Shown one piece after another: positions 34,499 to 45,360 of a stretch of DNA of 64,000 nucleotides (position 1 is the first letter of the stretch; each line of letters opens with the position of its first letter). Origin of the DNA: Siphonodentalium dalli (Eukaryota; Mollusca; Scaphopoda; Gadilida; Siphonodentaliidae). The position numbers and the translations under genes are program-made. The stretch is from NCBI GenBank assembly GCA_032622095.1, contig CP136069.1, forward strand, positions 188,963,122 to 189,027,121, in the 5' to 3' direction. The notes under the pieces were generated by a model that was not told the DNA's origin, did no database searches, and was given only the letters and a program-made list of their open reading frames with translations.

Positions 34499-37039
34499 AT
34501 GGCCAGTTCAAGTAGTTCTCAAATAAATGAGAGTGTTCAAATGAGCAATCGCACTAATGCTGATTGCTTTTATTGTAATTTATGCAATTTCAATTCTGTT
34601 AATTTTGAAGCTTTTCAGAACCATTTCATCAGAATACATAGAAATGACCCCAGTTTTTTTGTTGCATGCAATATAGGTGATTGTGGGTATAGCACTAGCA
34701 AATGGGATACATTCAGAAGTCACATTCATCGTAAACATAAGGGTGAAGTCAATAGATTAAACATACATGTAGATCATGCTGAATTTGGAGATTTTGACAA
34801 TGTCGACAATGCCATGAACAATATGGACATCCTCACTCAAAAAATGACATGCGAGTCAGAAAATTTAAAAGCTCAATCTATAGCTTTCACATTATCACTG
34901 GAAGCACAGCATAATGTATCTCAGTGTAGCATAGATAAGATTGTCAACTCAACATCAGACCTATTACAAGGAAACTCAGCTGCACTAAAAAACACATTCA
35001 AGCGCAAACTATCTGAACGTGGTATTGAGGCTGGCTGGGTGGATGAAATTCCAGTTGATAACTTTCTTTCTGATATTGACTCTGTCCCCTACATACCACC
35101 CAGTTCTGTCCAACTTAATTACAAACATGTTACAAAAAATGGTAGAATTACTGAAGTGCCCCAGTATGGTTACTATATTCCTCTGCAAGAGTCAATTCAG
35201 AAACTGTTGGATATGCCAGACATACTACATTACGTGGAGAACCCACACTTCTCATCAAATGATTATTTCATGTATGATATCTGCGATGGAGAGTACATAC
35301 GCTCGAATCCACTTTTCCTTGAACATGAAAATGCACTACAGATTATACTTAACACAGATGACTTGGAGGTTGTCAATCCAATTGGAACACACATCAAAAA
35401 GCATAAAATAACAATATTTTATTACACACTGGCCAATATCCCACCTGAACACAGATCAAAACTACAAGTGATACAGCTGGTTGGTGTTGCTAAAACAAAT
35501 TCTGTACGAGAAAAAGGAGCATTGGATAAATTTCTAAGTGATTTCATTACAGTTATTCAGCAGTTATCTGGTGAAGGGATTCAATTTAAGTTGTATAATC
35601 AAACTGTTTCATTGAAAGGTTCTTTGGTTATTGTTCCCTGTGACACGCTTGCTTCACATTGGTTAGGTGGCTTTAAAGAGGGTGTAGCATTTGCTCTAAA
35701 AAACTGTAGAAATTGCCATTCTTCTGGGAAGAAGCTGTCAACAATATTATCAGCAGATCAAACTTCTTTGAGGGATGAAAATCAACATCGAATTCAAAGT
35801 TCATCTCTTGAAGGTCTTTCAAAGACATCTAAAACATATTGGAGTAAGATGTGGGGTATAAACCGTTCAAGCTGTCTAAATCAGATTGAAAACTTTTCCA
35901 TCACCACTGGAATGGTGCAGGATCCAATGCACCTTTTTCTGGAAGGGATAGTACCCTTAGTTTTATCGCTCCTTCTGTACCGCCTTGTTATCGTTGAAAA
36001 GTATTTTAAGCTCAAATGGTTGAATACAAAAATATCAGGCTTTCGATATTCTTATTTGCATAAGCTCAACAAACCAGAGAGCAACTTCCAAAAGAATGCA
36101 GAGGGGGTCATTAATGTGAAACAATGTTCGGGATCTCTGCTCACATTTTGTTATGTTTTTCCTCTGATGGTATCCTCAAAGATTCCAAAAGGAAACAGGT
36201 ACTGGATTCATTTCCTGAAACTAATACAGCTCGTGATAATTTCCACTAGTACATACTGTTCAAAAGATACACCTCAAATATTACAAATACTAGTCGCAAG
36301 TTTTCTTTCGGAATATAAAACTTTGTATCCAAAATCTTCATTCACACCTAAGATGCATTATCTTGTTCATCTCGCTCGACAGATGGTGCTATTCGGCCCG
36401 TTGAGACACCACTGGTGTATGCGTTTTGAGGGGAAACATGGTTTTTTCAAGGCAAAAAAATATCGGAATTTTAAAAATTTACCGTTTTCCATGGCTCGAC
36501 ACCATCAGTTGTATATGGCTCATAGGCAGTTACGGTATGATGGTCTGGCTACAGGAATGTTTTTGTACGAGGGTGATATTGTTTCTGAGGGAGAAGAGTG
36601 TAACCTAATAGCAAAATATCCCCAATTGCGTGCACAATTTGGTTCATTGTTTGAAAAGCAATTAACAGGTTTCAACAGTTCAAGTATCGCACAAAATGGG
36701 CTTCCAGTTTATACTGTTGATAGCATGAAATTAAATGGGTTAGACTACAGAATAGGGTGCTGCCTAGTGTCATCTTATGAAGAAAATGGTTGCCCAGTAT
36801 TCTGTGTACTGCAGGACATGTTTGTTTTCAAAGGAAATAAATATTTCATTGTTGAATTAACTGAGCCATCATTTTTCGATGTTCATACTGGCTATTATGA
36901 AATTATTACATGTAAACAGTATGACTTGATAGAATTCAGTGGTCTCCAGTTCAAATGGCCTCTGAGTTTGTATAAACATTCTGGTGGCTATGTAGTGCTA
37001 AACTCAAATAGTCACACATGTGAGTCACTTGAATACTAA
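34499..37039 (+). CDS. CMC-superfamily transposase with N-terminal C2H2 zinc fingers
   Basis: An intact 846-residue ORF. I start at ATG 34499 (context GACATGG); the frame is open further upstream but without ATG. Residues 23-47 and 57-80 form two C2H2 fingers (C26, C29, H42, H47; C57, C62, H75, H80), probably binding element ends. The catalytic region follows the CMC order. D287/D288 lies in LNTDDLEVVNPIGTH and D382 in VPCDTLASH. Next come CRNCH at 403-407 and DPMHLFLEG at 475-483. The presumed acidic residue E644 is in WCMRFEGKHGFFK, preceded by FTPKMHYLVHLARQ. I recognise this pattern from widespread uncharacterised animal transposase proteins; assignment of individual D residues as catalytic is inference. 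No frameshift or stop breaks it, so the element may be recent. It would cut and rejoin the CACTG ends in the nucleus. A single exon is visible. Confidence 0.85.
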   Translation: MASSSSSQINESVQMSNRTNADCFYCNLCNFNSVNFEAFQNHFIRIHRNDPSFFVACNIGDCGYSTSKWDTFRSHIHRKHKGEVNRLNIHVDHAEFGDFDNVDNAMNNMDILTQKMTCESENLKAQSIAFTLSLEAQHNVSQCSIDKIVNSTSDLLQGNSAALKNTFKRKLSERGIEAGWVDEIPVDNFLSDIDSVPYIPPSSVQLNYKHVTKNGRITEVPQYGYYIPLQESIQKLLDMPDILHYVENPHFSSNDYFMYDICDGEYIRSNPLFLEHENALQIILNTDDLEVVNPIGTHIKKHKITIFYYTLANIPPEHRSKLQVIQLVGVAKTNSVREKGALDKFLSDFITVIQQLSGEGIQFKLYNQTVSLKGSLVIVPCDTLASHWLGGFKEGVAFALKNCRNCHSSGKKLSTILSADQTSLRDENQHRIQSSSLEGLSKTSKTYWSKMWGINRSSCLNQIENFSITTGMVQDPMHLFLEGIVPLVLSLLLYRLVIVEKYFKLKWLNTKISGFRYSYLHKLNKPESNFQKNAEGVINVKQCSGSLLTFCYVFPLMVSSKIPKGNRYWIHFLKLIQLVIISTSTYCSKDTPQILQILVASFLSEYKTLYPKSSFTPKMHYLVHLARQMVLFGPLRHHWCMRFEGKHGFFKAKKYRNFKNLPFSMARHHQLYMAHRQLRYDGLATGMFLYEGDIVSEGEECNLIAKYPQLRAQFGSLFEKQLTGFNSSSIAQNGLPVYTVDSMKLNGLDYRIGCCLVSSYEENGCPVFCVLQDMFVFKGNKYFIVELTEPSFFDVHTGYYEIITCKQYDLIEFSGLQFKWPLSLYKHSGGYVVLNSNSHTCESLEY

Positions 37040-37386
37040 TATTAGTACCATACCAGTGCTTTTGAGAACTAGTGATAGCGTGCTGTGTTTTGATTCAGCT
37101 TGAGTGTTTGCGAGTTGATGCTGACATGTGCAATTCTCTTGAAATGTCTGTGGACAGCACAGCTGAATCTTATACACTTTTGAAAATCACATGCACATGT
37201 GCTGGTAATTGGAAATTTGTCATTAAACCATTCAGTGCAAGCTTTACCGGTATGAAACATATATTAATTATCATACAAAGGATATATGTACGTGAATTTA
37301 AATGTCAGTTATTGATCAACAAACCGCCATAAGTTGCATAACAGTATAATCTGATTGTTTCACACATTATACTGCTATTAGTATGT

Positions 37387-37888
37387 TTAAAGGTACGGTT
37401 GGCCTTGGCGGTGGGTATCATGTGAAAATATTTCCACCCGTCAAAAACCGCCACAAACAGAAAGAACATCAAAATGTAGACAGACTTTGTCTGTATACAA
37501 ATAAGAAATATCGCATAAACAGTATGTTATTGTCAAATGTTTGACCATTGTTATGTTAACAAAAGCATAAAAAGTTACTTTTCTGGTGTTTGTTTATATT
37601 ACGATGGTAAAAATAAAGAGCGTTCTTTGTTGGTAAATTCCTGATATGGAACTAATAAAGAGCGTTTATGCCATTTGTGTGTGATTAGCCAGTAGCATTG
37701 TGCTGTCTTCTGTAACACAACCAGGCTCTTGATTAGGTAAAATATAGTAGGTCTTTATGATAACATGCTGTTTAAGTTATGGTCATGGTATATATGAACG
37801 AAACTGTATGCGTTTTGATGTTTTTCTGTTTACGGTGATGAGAACAAATATGAATATTTTCGACAACTAAGGCCTCACGTGCCTTTAA
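37387..37888. mobile_element. TTAA-B family copy 3, inserted in the CMC element
   Basis: 502 bp from TTAAAGGTACGGTTGGCCTT to AAGGCCTCACGTGCCTTTAA. The interior is very similar to the copy at 5626-6127, including ATAAAGAGCG at 37613 and 37655. It lies downstream of the transposase stop, in a non-coding part of the host element. Confidence 0.9.
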
Positions 37889-38977
37889 TTATTTTGTTAT
37901 TTCAATAAACCGACATCAATGAAGGAATGTCAATACATACTGCGATATACAAATACATACATGTATGTTATTAGAGATCAAGTGATATTCTTCCAATTAG
38001 CTCACATATGATCTCGCTCACTTCATTTACACGTCTTCCGTACACCATATGCACTCCCAGTCAGGGAGAAAATAAGCTGGTATTGCATCGCAATTTGCTA
38101 CCCAAATTGTGATATTGGGGGGGGGGGGGGTATCGTATTTCCGGGTATAATAACTAAGTGAGTTTTCGAACTGGTGAAGAGATTATTTCCAGAACATTCA
38201 AATGTATTCGTGTTGACTCGTGCGTACATGTTATACATGTGAAGCCTTTTCTGAAAGGAACCAGTTTTTTTTTCGAAAGTTCTGATTATTTTGATTGGTA
38301 TCATGCGGTATATTTCTCACATTGGTACATGTATCTATAATGCAACTATTTGATGTAAATATTTAGAGATAAGTTAATTGGCTTGAATTTATTCCTATAA
38401 ATGTATTATTTAATTACATGTAGAAGCCATAGCATGTTCATTGTAAAGTTCAGATCTGTTTGTGACGAGCCGAGAATCATGTCATCTGTTGGGGACAGAG
38501 ATAAATGCTGTTAATTTTACCCCAATCGCTGATTTCCTTTATGAATTCCTGAACATGAAAACAATTCCAAAATATGTGGGAGATGTTTCTGTCTCACTTT
38601 TACGTCTGTCACATCCTGTCATAAATTGGATATATTGAAAATGTGATTATATACTTAACATATCACTTTCCTTCAGAGGTTTTAGTCGACAGTTTTTAAC
38701 CAATTTAATGAAATTATTTGGTAAAAGGGGGGGGGGGGTGTCTGTTCAAGTTATAGGCTGTTTAAGTTTTATTTTGCAAGTAATTTTATCTGATGCATCA
38801 ATTTTAGTACAATGTACATTACTTCAAACTTTTAAACTTTACATTAAAGTTTGTATGCTTTTGAGTCAAAGAATGTATCTGACATGATACTAGTCCAGAT
38901 ACATGTCCTAGATTATACCATACATGTACATGTTTAGGTGTCTAATATTAAACTGATGAGTGCTTGATATTCTACAG

Positions 38978-39113
38978 CTTCAAAATGAAATTCTTTAAAG
39001 TGTGGGATGGCCAGCGTCGTCTGCGACGAACAGTTCCAGCTATTAGCTTAGAAGGCCTGAAAACCTCAGCTGTCAAAAAGTTGGAAATTCAGGAAGATCC
39101 AAAGAATGTGAAG
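38978..39113 (+). CDS. CIDE-N-like exon of the second gene in the CMC element
   Basis: The exon is bounded by an acceptor (GATATTCTACAG) and a donor (AAG|GTACAG). ATG at 38985 opens 43 codons ending in phase 0. The sequence MKFFKVWDGQRRLRRTVPAI followed by SLEGLKTSAVKKLEI fits the start of the CIDE-N fold: F-x-V-x-D/C-x2-R-x2-R-x2-V-x-A-x-S-L-E-x-L-x6-K-L. CIDE-N domains, known from apoptotic nuclease CAD/ICAD and CIDE proteins, mediate protein pairing. The second half (the acidic EEDGT-type strand) should be in a following exon, but I could not find it. A role in this transposon is unknown; dimerisation of an accessory protein is inference. 40535-40750 is likely a later exon of the same gene. 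Confidence 0.6.
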
Positions 39114-40348
39114 GTACAGTATAATCACTTGTTTAGTTCTTATTGTTCATTGATAATTTATGTCGACTGAAGTTAGTTTAAAATAAAATACCTCCACAAT
39201 GGACTTTGTCAATCGATGATAATAATATAAATGTCAGATCATACTATCACTCAGGGAAGTGTCGAGAGAGGGGGGGGGGGGGGTGAGGTGAGGTGAGACT
39301 TAGGCCAAAATGTAAAAAAAAAGGTGGAAATTTCACACCAACACTAGGTTGAATTTTAGGTTTTTTTCTGCCTCCAGGTTGAACCATGGTGTTGGTCCAA
39401 TGAGTCTACCCCCCCCCCCCCGCGATAGTGGCCAAAAAGTAATATTCTTTAAAATGAACACTAAAAAAGGACATGTAAGTTGGCAGTTCAGAAATTTGAT
39501 GCTTGGGGGGGGGGGTGAGGCGGTGCGTGTAATTGGTATTACATGAACTTGAGAGTTGTTTAGCCTGGTTAGAAGGGGGTGTCAATTTGAAATGCCAGGT
39601 GACCCCCCGCCCCCCCACGAAGACCCGCCGCCTAAAGTTTAAACACGTCCCTGCATTATCTTATGCTTAGTATGACAGATTATGGTAACCTAAACCAAAT
39701 TTTGAGAGCTGAAAGTAACAAAGGTCCTACAGATGGTCTCAGTGGCCTTGGTTTTGGGACACGTTTTATTGCCCTTTACTGCTGTGCAGTTTTATGCAAT
39801 TTCTATTTAACAGGATGTAGCACCAATAAATCAGTCTCGGAATTAGTCTATTCTCTTTCTGGTCACCCAAGGAGGAAGTTGGTCTCAGCATGTTGTTATA
39901 TAATTCTTTGACACATTTGTTACAGCCAGATGCTTTGGTTTCAAATCCATGAAGGGTACATGTACAATGTACATACATGGTTGTCAATAAACCGATCACA
40001 AATACAGTCATGCCTCATAAACATCCATGTGCATGATTGTGTCCCACCATCTAACTTATGAAATGTACCTTACCAGTAACTCAATACTTGCAGTCATATT
40101 TGTACTTTTGTCTTCGAGTTGGAAGGCGCAACATTGTAGTTGGGGGGGGGGGGGTACAAAAAAAGAAAGAAGGGGGGTCGTAAATAAATTGCCTTTTCTA
40201 ATATCGGTAGACATGGGGAATGTTGATTTGTCATAAAAAAGTGATGGCCTAAAGTATTGTTAAAGTATGGTTTTAGGCTTGTTTAAAGTATTAGAAGATT
40301 AATTGTATGTGTTTATTCCATCACTTTAGACGTACTGTTGTAAATGAC
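39114..40348. other. Presumed intron with inverted-repeat arm and G/C runs
   Basis: It lies between two exon candidates of the second CMC-element gene. It holds the right arm of the internal inverted repeat (39406-39914) and homopolymer G/C runs near 39270, 39409, 39505, 39603 and 40141. No further exon was recognised, so the gene may be missing exons. Confidence 0.5.
39406..39914. repeat. Internal long inverted repeat of the CMC element, right arm
   Basis: It ends TAATTCTTTGACACA and is complementary to 33147-33652 over about 505 bp. It lies between exons of the second gene. ORFs within (39663-39911) mirror those in the left arm and are not genes. Confidence 0.85.
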
Positions 40349-40508
40349 TTAAAGGCACGGTCGGTGTTCTTTGCAGAAATATTCATATTTGTTCAAATCG
40401 TCATCAACAGAAGGAATATTAAAATATATATAGTTTTGTTTATATGCCAAACATAATCAGTGCGTTGATAGTATATTGTCGTCAAGACATACAATGGTGT
40501 ACGTAAAG
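40349..40508. mobile_element. TTAA-B family terminal fragment
   Basis: TTAAAGGCACGGTCGGTGTT followed by GAAATATTCATATTTGTTCA matches the reverse complement of the right end of 26371-26903 up to GTACGTAAA. It then stops about 25 bases before the exon at 40535. Confidence 0.75.
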
Positions 40509-40534
40509 AAAGCGTTCTGGTGAATAGCATACAG

Positions 40535-40750
40535 ATATCGGATGGTATTTTACAACTCCTTGCTGTTTATTATTTATTTGATCTCCATTATCCAAAATGT
40601 TTTTCTATGATTCTGGCCATATTACAAACTTTCGTCATGGGTGAAAATTATATGAAGTCCAAAAAAAAGTCTGAGGCAAGTAAGAAATATTATCAGTTTT
40701 TAAAGGAGATACGACCATTATTCGATGTCGCATCTCCTAAAGAAGACTAA
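40535..40750 (+). CDS. C-terminal exon of the second gene in the CMC element
   Basis: It opens after acceptor GAATAGCATACAG in phase 0, matching the phase of the CIDE-N exon donor, and ends at TAA. The 71 residues begin ISDGILQLLAVYYLFDLHYP and continue with K-C-F-S-M-I-L-A-I-L-Q-T-F-V-M-G, then a Lys-rich stretch and YYQFLKEIRPLFD. In my knowledge of animal CMC-type elements, the companion protein often ends in a similar L-x2-L-x-x-Y-F-x-x-D-x-x-Y-P ... F-L/I-Q-x-x-V-M-G helix pair. The function is not known. Intermediate exons were not found between 39114 and 40534, so a complete gene is not demonstrated. Confidence 0.55.
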   Translation: MSDGILQLLAVYYLFDLHYPKCFSMILAILQTFVMGENYMKSKKKSEASKKYYQFLKEIRPLFDVASPKED

Positions 40751-42666
40751 ATACTTCTTGCTATAGACTAGACTCTGGCTCTATAAGGTTTCGTCAGTTT
40801 GCTCTGCTGGAGTTCCGGCGAAAGCTATACATATAACATATTTTTTGGCACCGCCGCACCGATATATCTATGTTCATACAATCAAGTTGATTGGGAAATT
40901 TCTTGTGTTACTTCATTTACAAAATGGGGGATTGATTGTACAGGTATCCTGTGATGATGGACACAGCAGAGCATCACATACTGGCAGTCCAAGTTTCCTT
41001 TGATGTAAACTAGTGTTGAAATGGTTAATCAACTAATTGAGGTTGACTCTATTTAAATAAATCGTGGCAAGAAACATGATAAACTGTTTAATTACATGCA
41101 TGGAACCACTCAATAATTGGATATCCAGAATAATTTTATTATTACTATGGTACTTAAAATACTCAGATGGATTTGCAAATATATTCAGCCACGGGCTGCT
41201 GTAACAGTGCTGTTGTATATTGAATACTGAACCACCAACAGGTAAATGCACTGTAGTGACCATTTGTTGATGCCGACATACATCATTATGATCATAAGAT
41301 ATCACTCTTTCAGATAAACATATTGTTTTGACTTTTATATCTCTCTCAATTTCCCTAGCTGGTGTATATCAAAACAATTTGGACTAAGCAGCATAGAGCC
41401 AGCATCTAGTCATTGGTTACTATTGTCTATATTTCATTGAAAAAATAGATAAGACTTTGTTCTTATTTCTATTTTTGACAACACTCCGGGACAAGATATT
41501 TCACACATTATAACTATTGTTATGTACACATTATTGTCACACATCCAGTTGAAACTAGCAACCTGATTGGCTACAACTCCACTTTCAAATCGCAATACAT
41601 GTATGAGCATGTGAAACATCGGGGTGAGGTGGGGTATATGAATGAACCTTGAACTGGCGATTTCCACCAATCGTTATTCTTATTTGTTTACATTAATGTG
41701 ATATCCAATGAAAGCCACACTTAAATTGAGGCCATATGGCTATTGTTGTGGGGACAAATTTGTTATCTTCGTTAATATTTGGGGTACTTGGAGATTTAAT
41801 ACATGGATGTCTCTTTTTGACCAACGAGGCAGAGGTATTAAATCTCCATGTAGCCATGATGTTGCTGAAGAGAACTTACACTGTTACACTGAAAGTAATT
41901 TTTTCAACATACATCGCAAAATGTCATTGCCAGCAAAATATCTTAAGTTGAAAATTTGTGTTTTCTGGAATAATAATGCAGACCCTTCATAATTTAATCA
42001 AATATTTGTTGACAAAATGACCGGCACTGTAACAGTAATGTTTACATAACAATAATTTCAATGTGCAAACATCTTGTCACAGGAGTGTTCTCAATAATAA
42101 AAATGAGAACAAATTATATATATTGTTACATGTTGTTCTTAGTGACGACCATTACACAAACTTGTATGATTCTTCACATTTACCATCTGAGTGTCTTGTG
42201 TCATGGTAGGGAATCACGTGGTTTCGAGGTTGGTGAAAAATAGTACAGCATATGCTCGTAGCTGCCAAAATACTATGTAATTTATCAATATCCTAGTTAA
42301 TTACCTTTTTCCTCGTTTCTGGTCATGTTTGCGATTGCTTCGGCCATTTTGAATGTATGGTACGCATCAACTCGAAATCACGTGATTCCCCACCGTGTGT
42401 CTTTTTAATTTTTTTTTGGCACAGTGACCCTTACCATTAATTTTTTCACTGCCATCAAAACAACTGATAGAAAAACCAGATAACGGGATTGCGTCCAGTT
42501 TAATTTTATGAAGTGTACACTTCAGTTGTTGGTTTATGAACATCGGAAATGTTCATGTAAACGGTATGGCAATTTATACTTATTATTACAGGAGCTAAGT
42601 GTGTGAATATAGAGGGTGTTTTTTTGGATAAAATATCCAAGCCTTGAAATAGTGTGTCTGGCATTT
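40751..42666. other. Interior of the CMC element, no further exon recognised
   Basis: ORFs at 41033-41305 (minus), 41434-41670 (minus) and 41708-41992 (plus) lack recognisable motifs. It may be 3' UTR or non-coding filler. Confidence 0.4.
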
Positions 42667-42850
42667 GCAGAATGAGGTCCCCAAAGGGTGAATATAGTGA
42701 TGCTACCCCGCATAGTGGCTAGCATCACCAAATTCACCCTCTGTGGACCTCATTCTGCTTATACCTCAGCAGAATGAGGTCCCCAGAGAGTGAATTTGGT
42801 GATGCTAGCCTGCTATGCAGGGTAGCATCACTAAATTCACCCTCTGGGGC
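42667..42850. mobile_element. Two adjacent foldbacks of family G
   Basis: Hairpin one (42667-42758), GCAGAATGAGGTCCCCAAAG to CTCTGTGGACCTCATTCTGC, is followed after ten bases by hairpin two (42769-42850), GCAGAATGAGGTCCCCAGAG to CACCCTCTGGGGC. The stems contain GGTGAATTTGGTGATGCTA and complements. A third copy hosts a double-hairpin element at 27552-28007. Confidence 0.75.
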
Positions 42851-43912
42851 AGGGTCCGCGCTAGACCGAAATTTACGTTTGCCAAATAATTTGCCAAATG
42901 AAATATTTTGGCCAAATTATTTTAGCAATTGCCAAATGCTATCCCTGTTAGTTTAATTTTCTGCAACTTTAAGTCTCGCGGTTTGAATGACTTTTTATAT
43001 GGATAGAAAAGCAGTTAGTTAATAAGTAGTTATACTTGCATCTCTATTGCGCATGGTTTATCATACAACAATAAGCCAATCACCAAACAATGCAATGGTA
43101 GAAGGGTTTCGCTATCACAAGGGCACATCACATGAGGATTAGTAATCCCTCTAACCAAGTATAGTTTAGCTAAAATTCAAGTTGGATAAAATTTGCAACA
43201 TATGACATTTTGAGTGATGGAGCATTGCCTTTATGATTCTCATTCAATTATGTTTTTATTCATATTATATTGAATTAATGTCTTATAGTTGGGTTCTAGG
43301 GGTCCTTGACTAACTGAGCATGACAGTCATATATAATAGACCACATTTACTATAATCTGACTAACACAAGTCGATTATCTTTCATTCGGTTCCCCGTGAA
43401 TTCCGCGTCTCGGCATGTTCTGGTATCACTTCTGAATGTTTGGTAGTTATCAATTACGGGTCCATGACTGTATTGGCATTTTCTTGTACAAAAATACTAG
43501 GCATCAATCCAGGCTATAATTTGTTTGTTTTTGCAGTTGAGTATATATATGTATGTGCGCGTGTATTTGGACTCTCGTGTGTGCGCCGGTGTGTGCATAA
43601 GTTTGACTGTGCACCCGTGTAAATATGGTTCATATTTGTGTTATACGTTATTATGTATACGTGTGTGTATGGAAGGGTGTTTATGTGCAAGGGAGGGTGT
43701 GCGTGTGCATGTATGTATGTACTTTTGTATGTCTATATGTATACATGGATTCGGATGCAAGCTGATGAGATTGTGTGCCTGTGCGAGATTGTTTGGATGA
43801 GTGTTTGTGCTTCATGGTGGCGGGAATTATTATCTATTTTCCTTTCTATATTATTATGTTATAATTTTGTAAACCATACTCTCCTAGATGGAGGAAATAA
43901 AGATATATAATA
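42851..43912. other. Interior of the CMC element, TG-rich tract
   Basis: The tract at about 43547-43720 is rich in TGTGTG/GTATGTAT. ORFs over it are Cys/Val-rich artefacts. No gene is recognised. Confidence 0.45.
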
Positions 43913-44077
43913 CAGTAATGCTCTAATTAATCGGAAATCTGGCTTGTTGCCATTCATCGGAAAGCTCTCACCGAGAGCTTTCCGATGAATGGCAACAAGC
44001 CATATTTCCGACTAAATCCTGAAAAGTTTCCCACAATTATGCTGTGGTTAAGAAGTCGATTAATTAGAGCATTACTG
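43913..44077. mobile_element. 165-bp palindromic MITE with TA duplication (Tc1/mariner-pogo type)
   Basis: The ends CAGTAATGCTCTAATTAATC and GATTAATTAGAGCATTACTG are flanked by TA on each side (43911-43912, 44078-44079). An inner perfect stem ATCGGAAAGCTCTC/GAGAGCTTTCCGAT lies around a 3-base apex, with GGCTTGTTGCCATTC pairing. CAGT-type ends with TA duplications suit pogo/Tigger-like MITEs. There is no ORF. Confidence 0.85.
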
Positions 44078-44759
44078 TACTTAGTCAGTTTACAATAATA
44101 TTATAAGCAAATTTGATTTTTGAGACAGTGCACCCAATTAAAAAAAAATGCAATATATATATATATATATAATATTATAGTTTTCACACAAACATTTACT
44201 GAAGTAGTATCCATAACTTCAAACTGAATTACATTAAAATATGTCATTTAGGTGAGGAAATAATATTAAAAAAAAAAAATTTTGGCTATAAAAGCTGCAT
44301 ACCAGCCTTTGTGTTGAATCCTGAATACCGGTTAATTTGGGCATATACATTACTGTACAAGTTAAAGGCATGGATGACATTTGTTATACATGTAGGTTAT
44401 AATTTACATGATATCTATGATGGTACCAGAACAACCTCTGTCTATATTTTAATATTCTTTTATGTTTATTCCCGTACCGGAAAATGGCCTGAATCTCAAG
44501 ATGTACCAAAAGAGGGGGGGGGTGACAATCTCAGTATTCATGTCCCTTGTTATTTGCTTTATCAAATGTTTGTATATAATGTGTGTCAGCTGTTGAAATG
44601 TTGTTGAAATATTGTTTTAAATTTACCTGTTGAATATATAATTATGTTAAATTATACCTTTGATAAGCTCGACTTGTTCATAATAAATATGATGACATTG
44701 GAACGCTGATCGTGTTTTAGAATTTCTCACCCATTTGATATTGAATTCGGGCTTATGTT
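44078..44759. other. Interior of the CMC element, no gene recognised
   Basis: A (TA)n run lies at about 44153-44170, an A-run at about 44269, and an ORF at 44311-44607 has no motifs. Confidence 0.45.
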
Positions 44760-45223
44760 TTGAATGCTAGTGTTCAAATTTAGTTCTTTTGTGAACATGT
44801 GTGTTCAGATTTTGCTGTTTGAACACATATAAGTGTTCATTAGCTGTTGCAGTGTTCGGAACACATAAAGTGTTCACATATTTCGAACACTCATGTTCAT
44901 AATCTGAACATGATGTGTTCAAAACTGAACGCTTATATGCATTCATAAATTGAACACTTCCATTCAATTTCATCGAACACATGTGTTCAGATTTGAACAC
45001 CAGAACCGTTCAGGGCAATTGAACACATCTGTTCTAAACTGAACGTGTATATGCATTCAAAAATTGAACACTTCCGTTCATTTCATTTAACACACGTGTT
45101 CACATTTGAACACCAGGAACCGTTCAGGTTAACTGAACACTTCTGTTCTAAACTGAACACTGAACAGTGTTCATTATCTGTTGCAATTTTGGCGTTCAAA
45201 TTTGAACACTTTTATTTACAGTG
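44760..45223. repeat. Right terminal and subterminal repeats of the CMC element
   Basis: More than twenty TGTTCA/TGAACA motifs, many as inverted pairs (TGTTCATAATCTGAACA, TGTTCAGATTTGAACA), end in TTTATTTACAGTG. Two internal ~130-bp direct repeats are visible (TGAACGCTTATATGCATTC... and TGAACGTGTATATGCATTC...). The density is far higher than at the left end. Confidence 0.85.
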
Positions 45224-45360
45224 TAGAAGTCCTCCGATCGTTACGATCTCAATACTCATATATGGCTTCAATGACATTCTTTTTGTGGTAGCGGGGAAAT
45301 TTGTTCACACCACATGCAGATAATATACAGGTTATATGGAGAGCGACCAGTGTTGCTAAG

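Larger units (their letters stand above)
33010..45223 (+). mobile_element. 12.2-kb CMC (CACTA/EnSpm-like) DNA transposon
   Basis: The left end CACTGCAAATAAGAGTGTTC and the reverse complement of the right end (CACTGTAAATAAAAGTGTTC) match at all but two of the first 20 positions. The flanking dinucleotide TA is present on both sides (33008-33009, 45224-45225); the third flanking bases differ, so a 2-bp rather than 3-bp duplication fits. Inside are subterminal TGTTCA/TGAACA repeats, long internal inverted repeats (33147-33652 and 39406-39914), a transposase gene, exons of a second gene, and several smaller MITEs inserted later. Ends, subterminal repeats and transposase agree on the CMC superfamily. 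Confidence 0.85.

Noticed and set aside
41708-41992. Additional exon of the CMC element's second gene
   Set aside because: Two overlapping frames are open and neither has a family-like motif or convincing splice sites.
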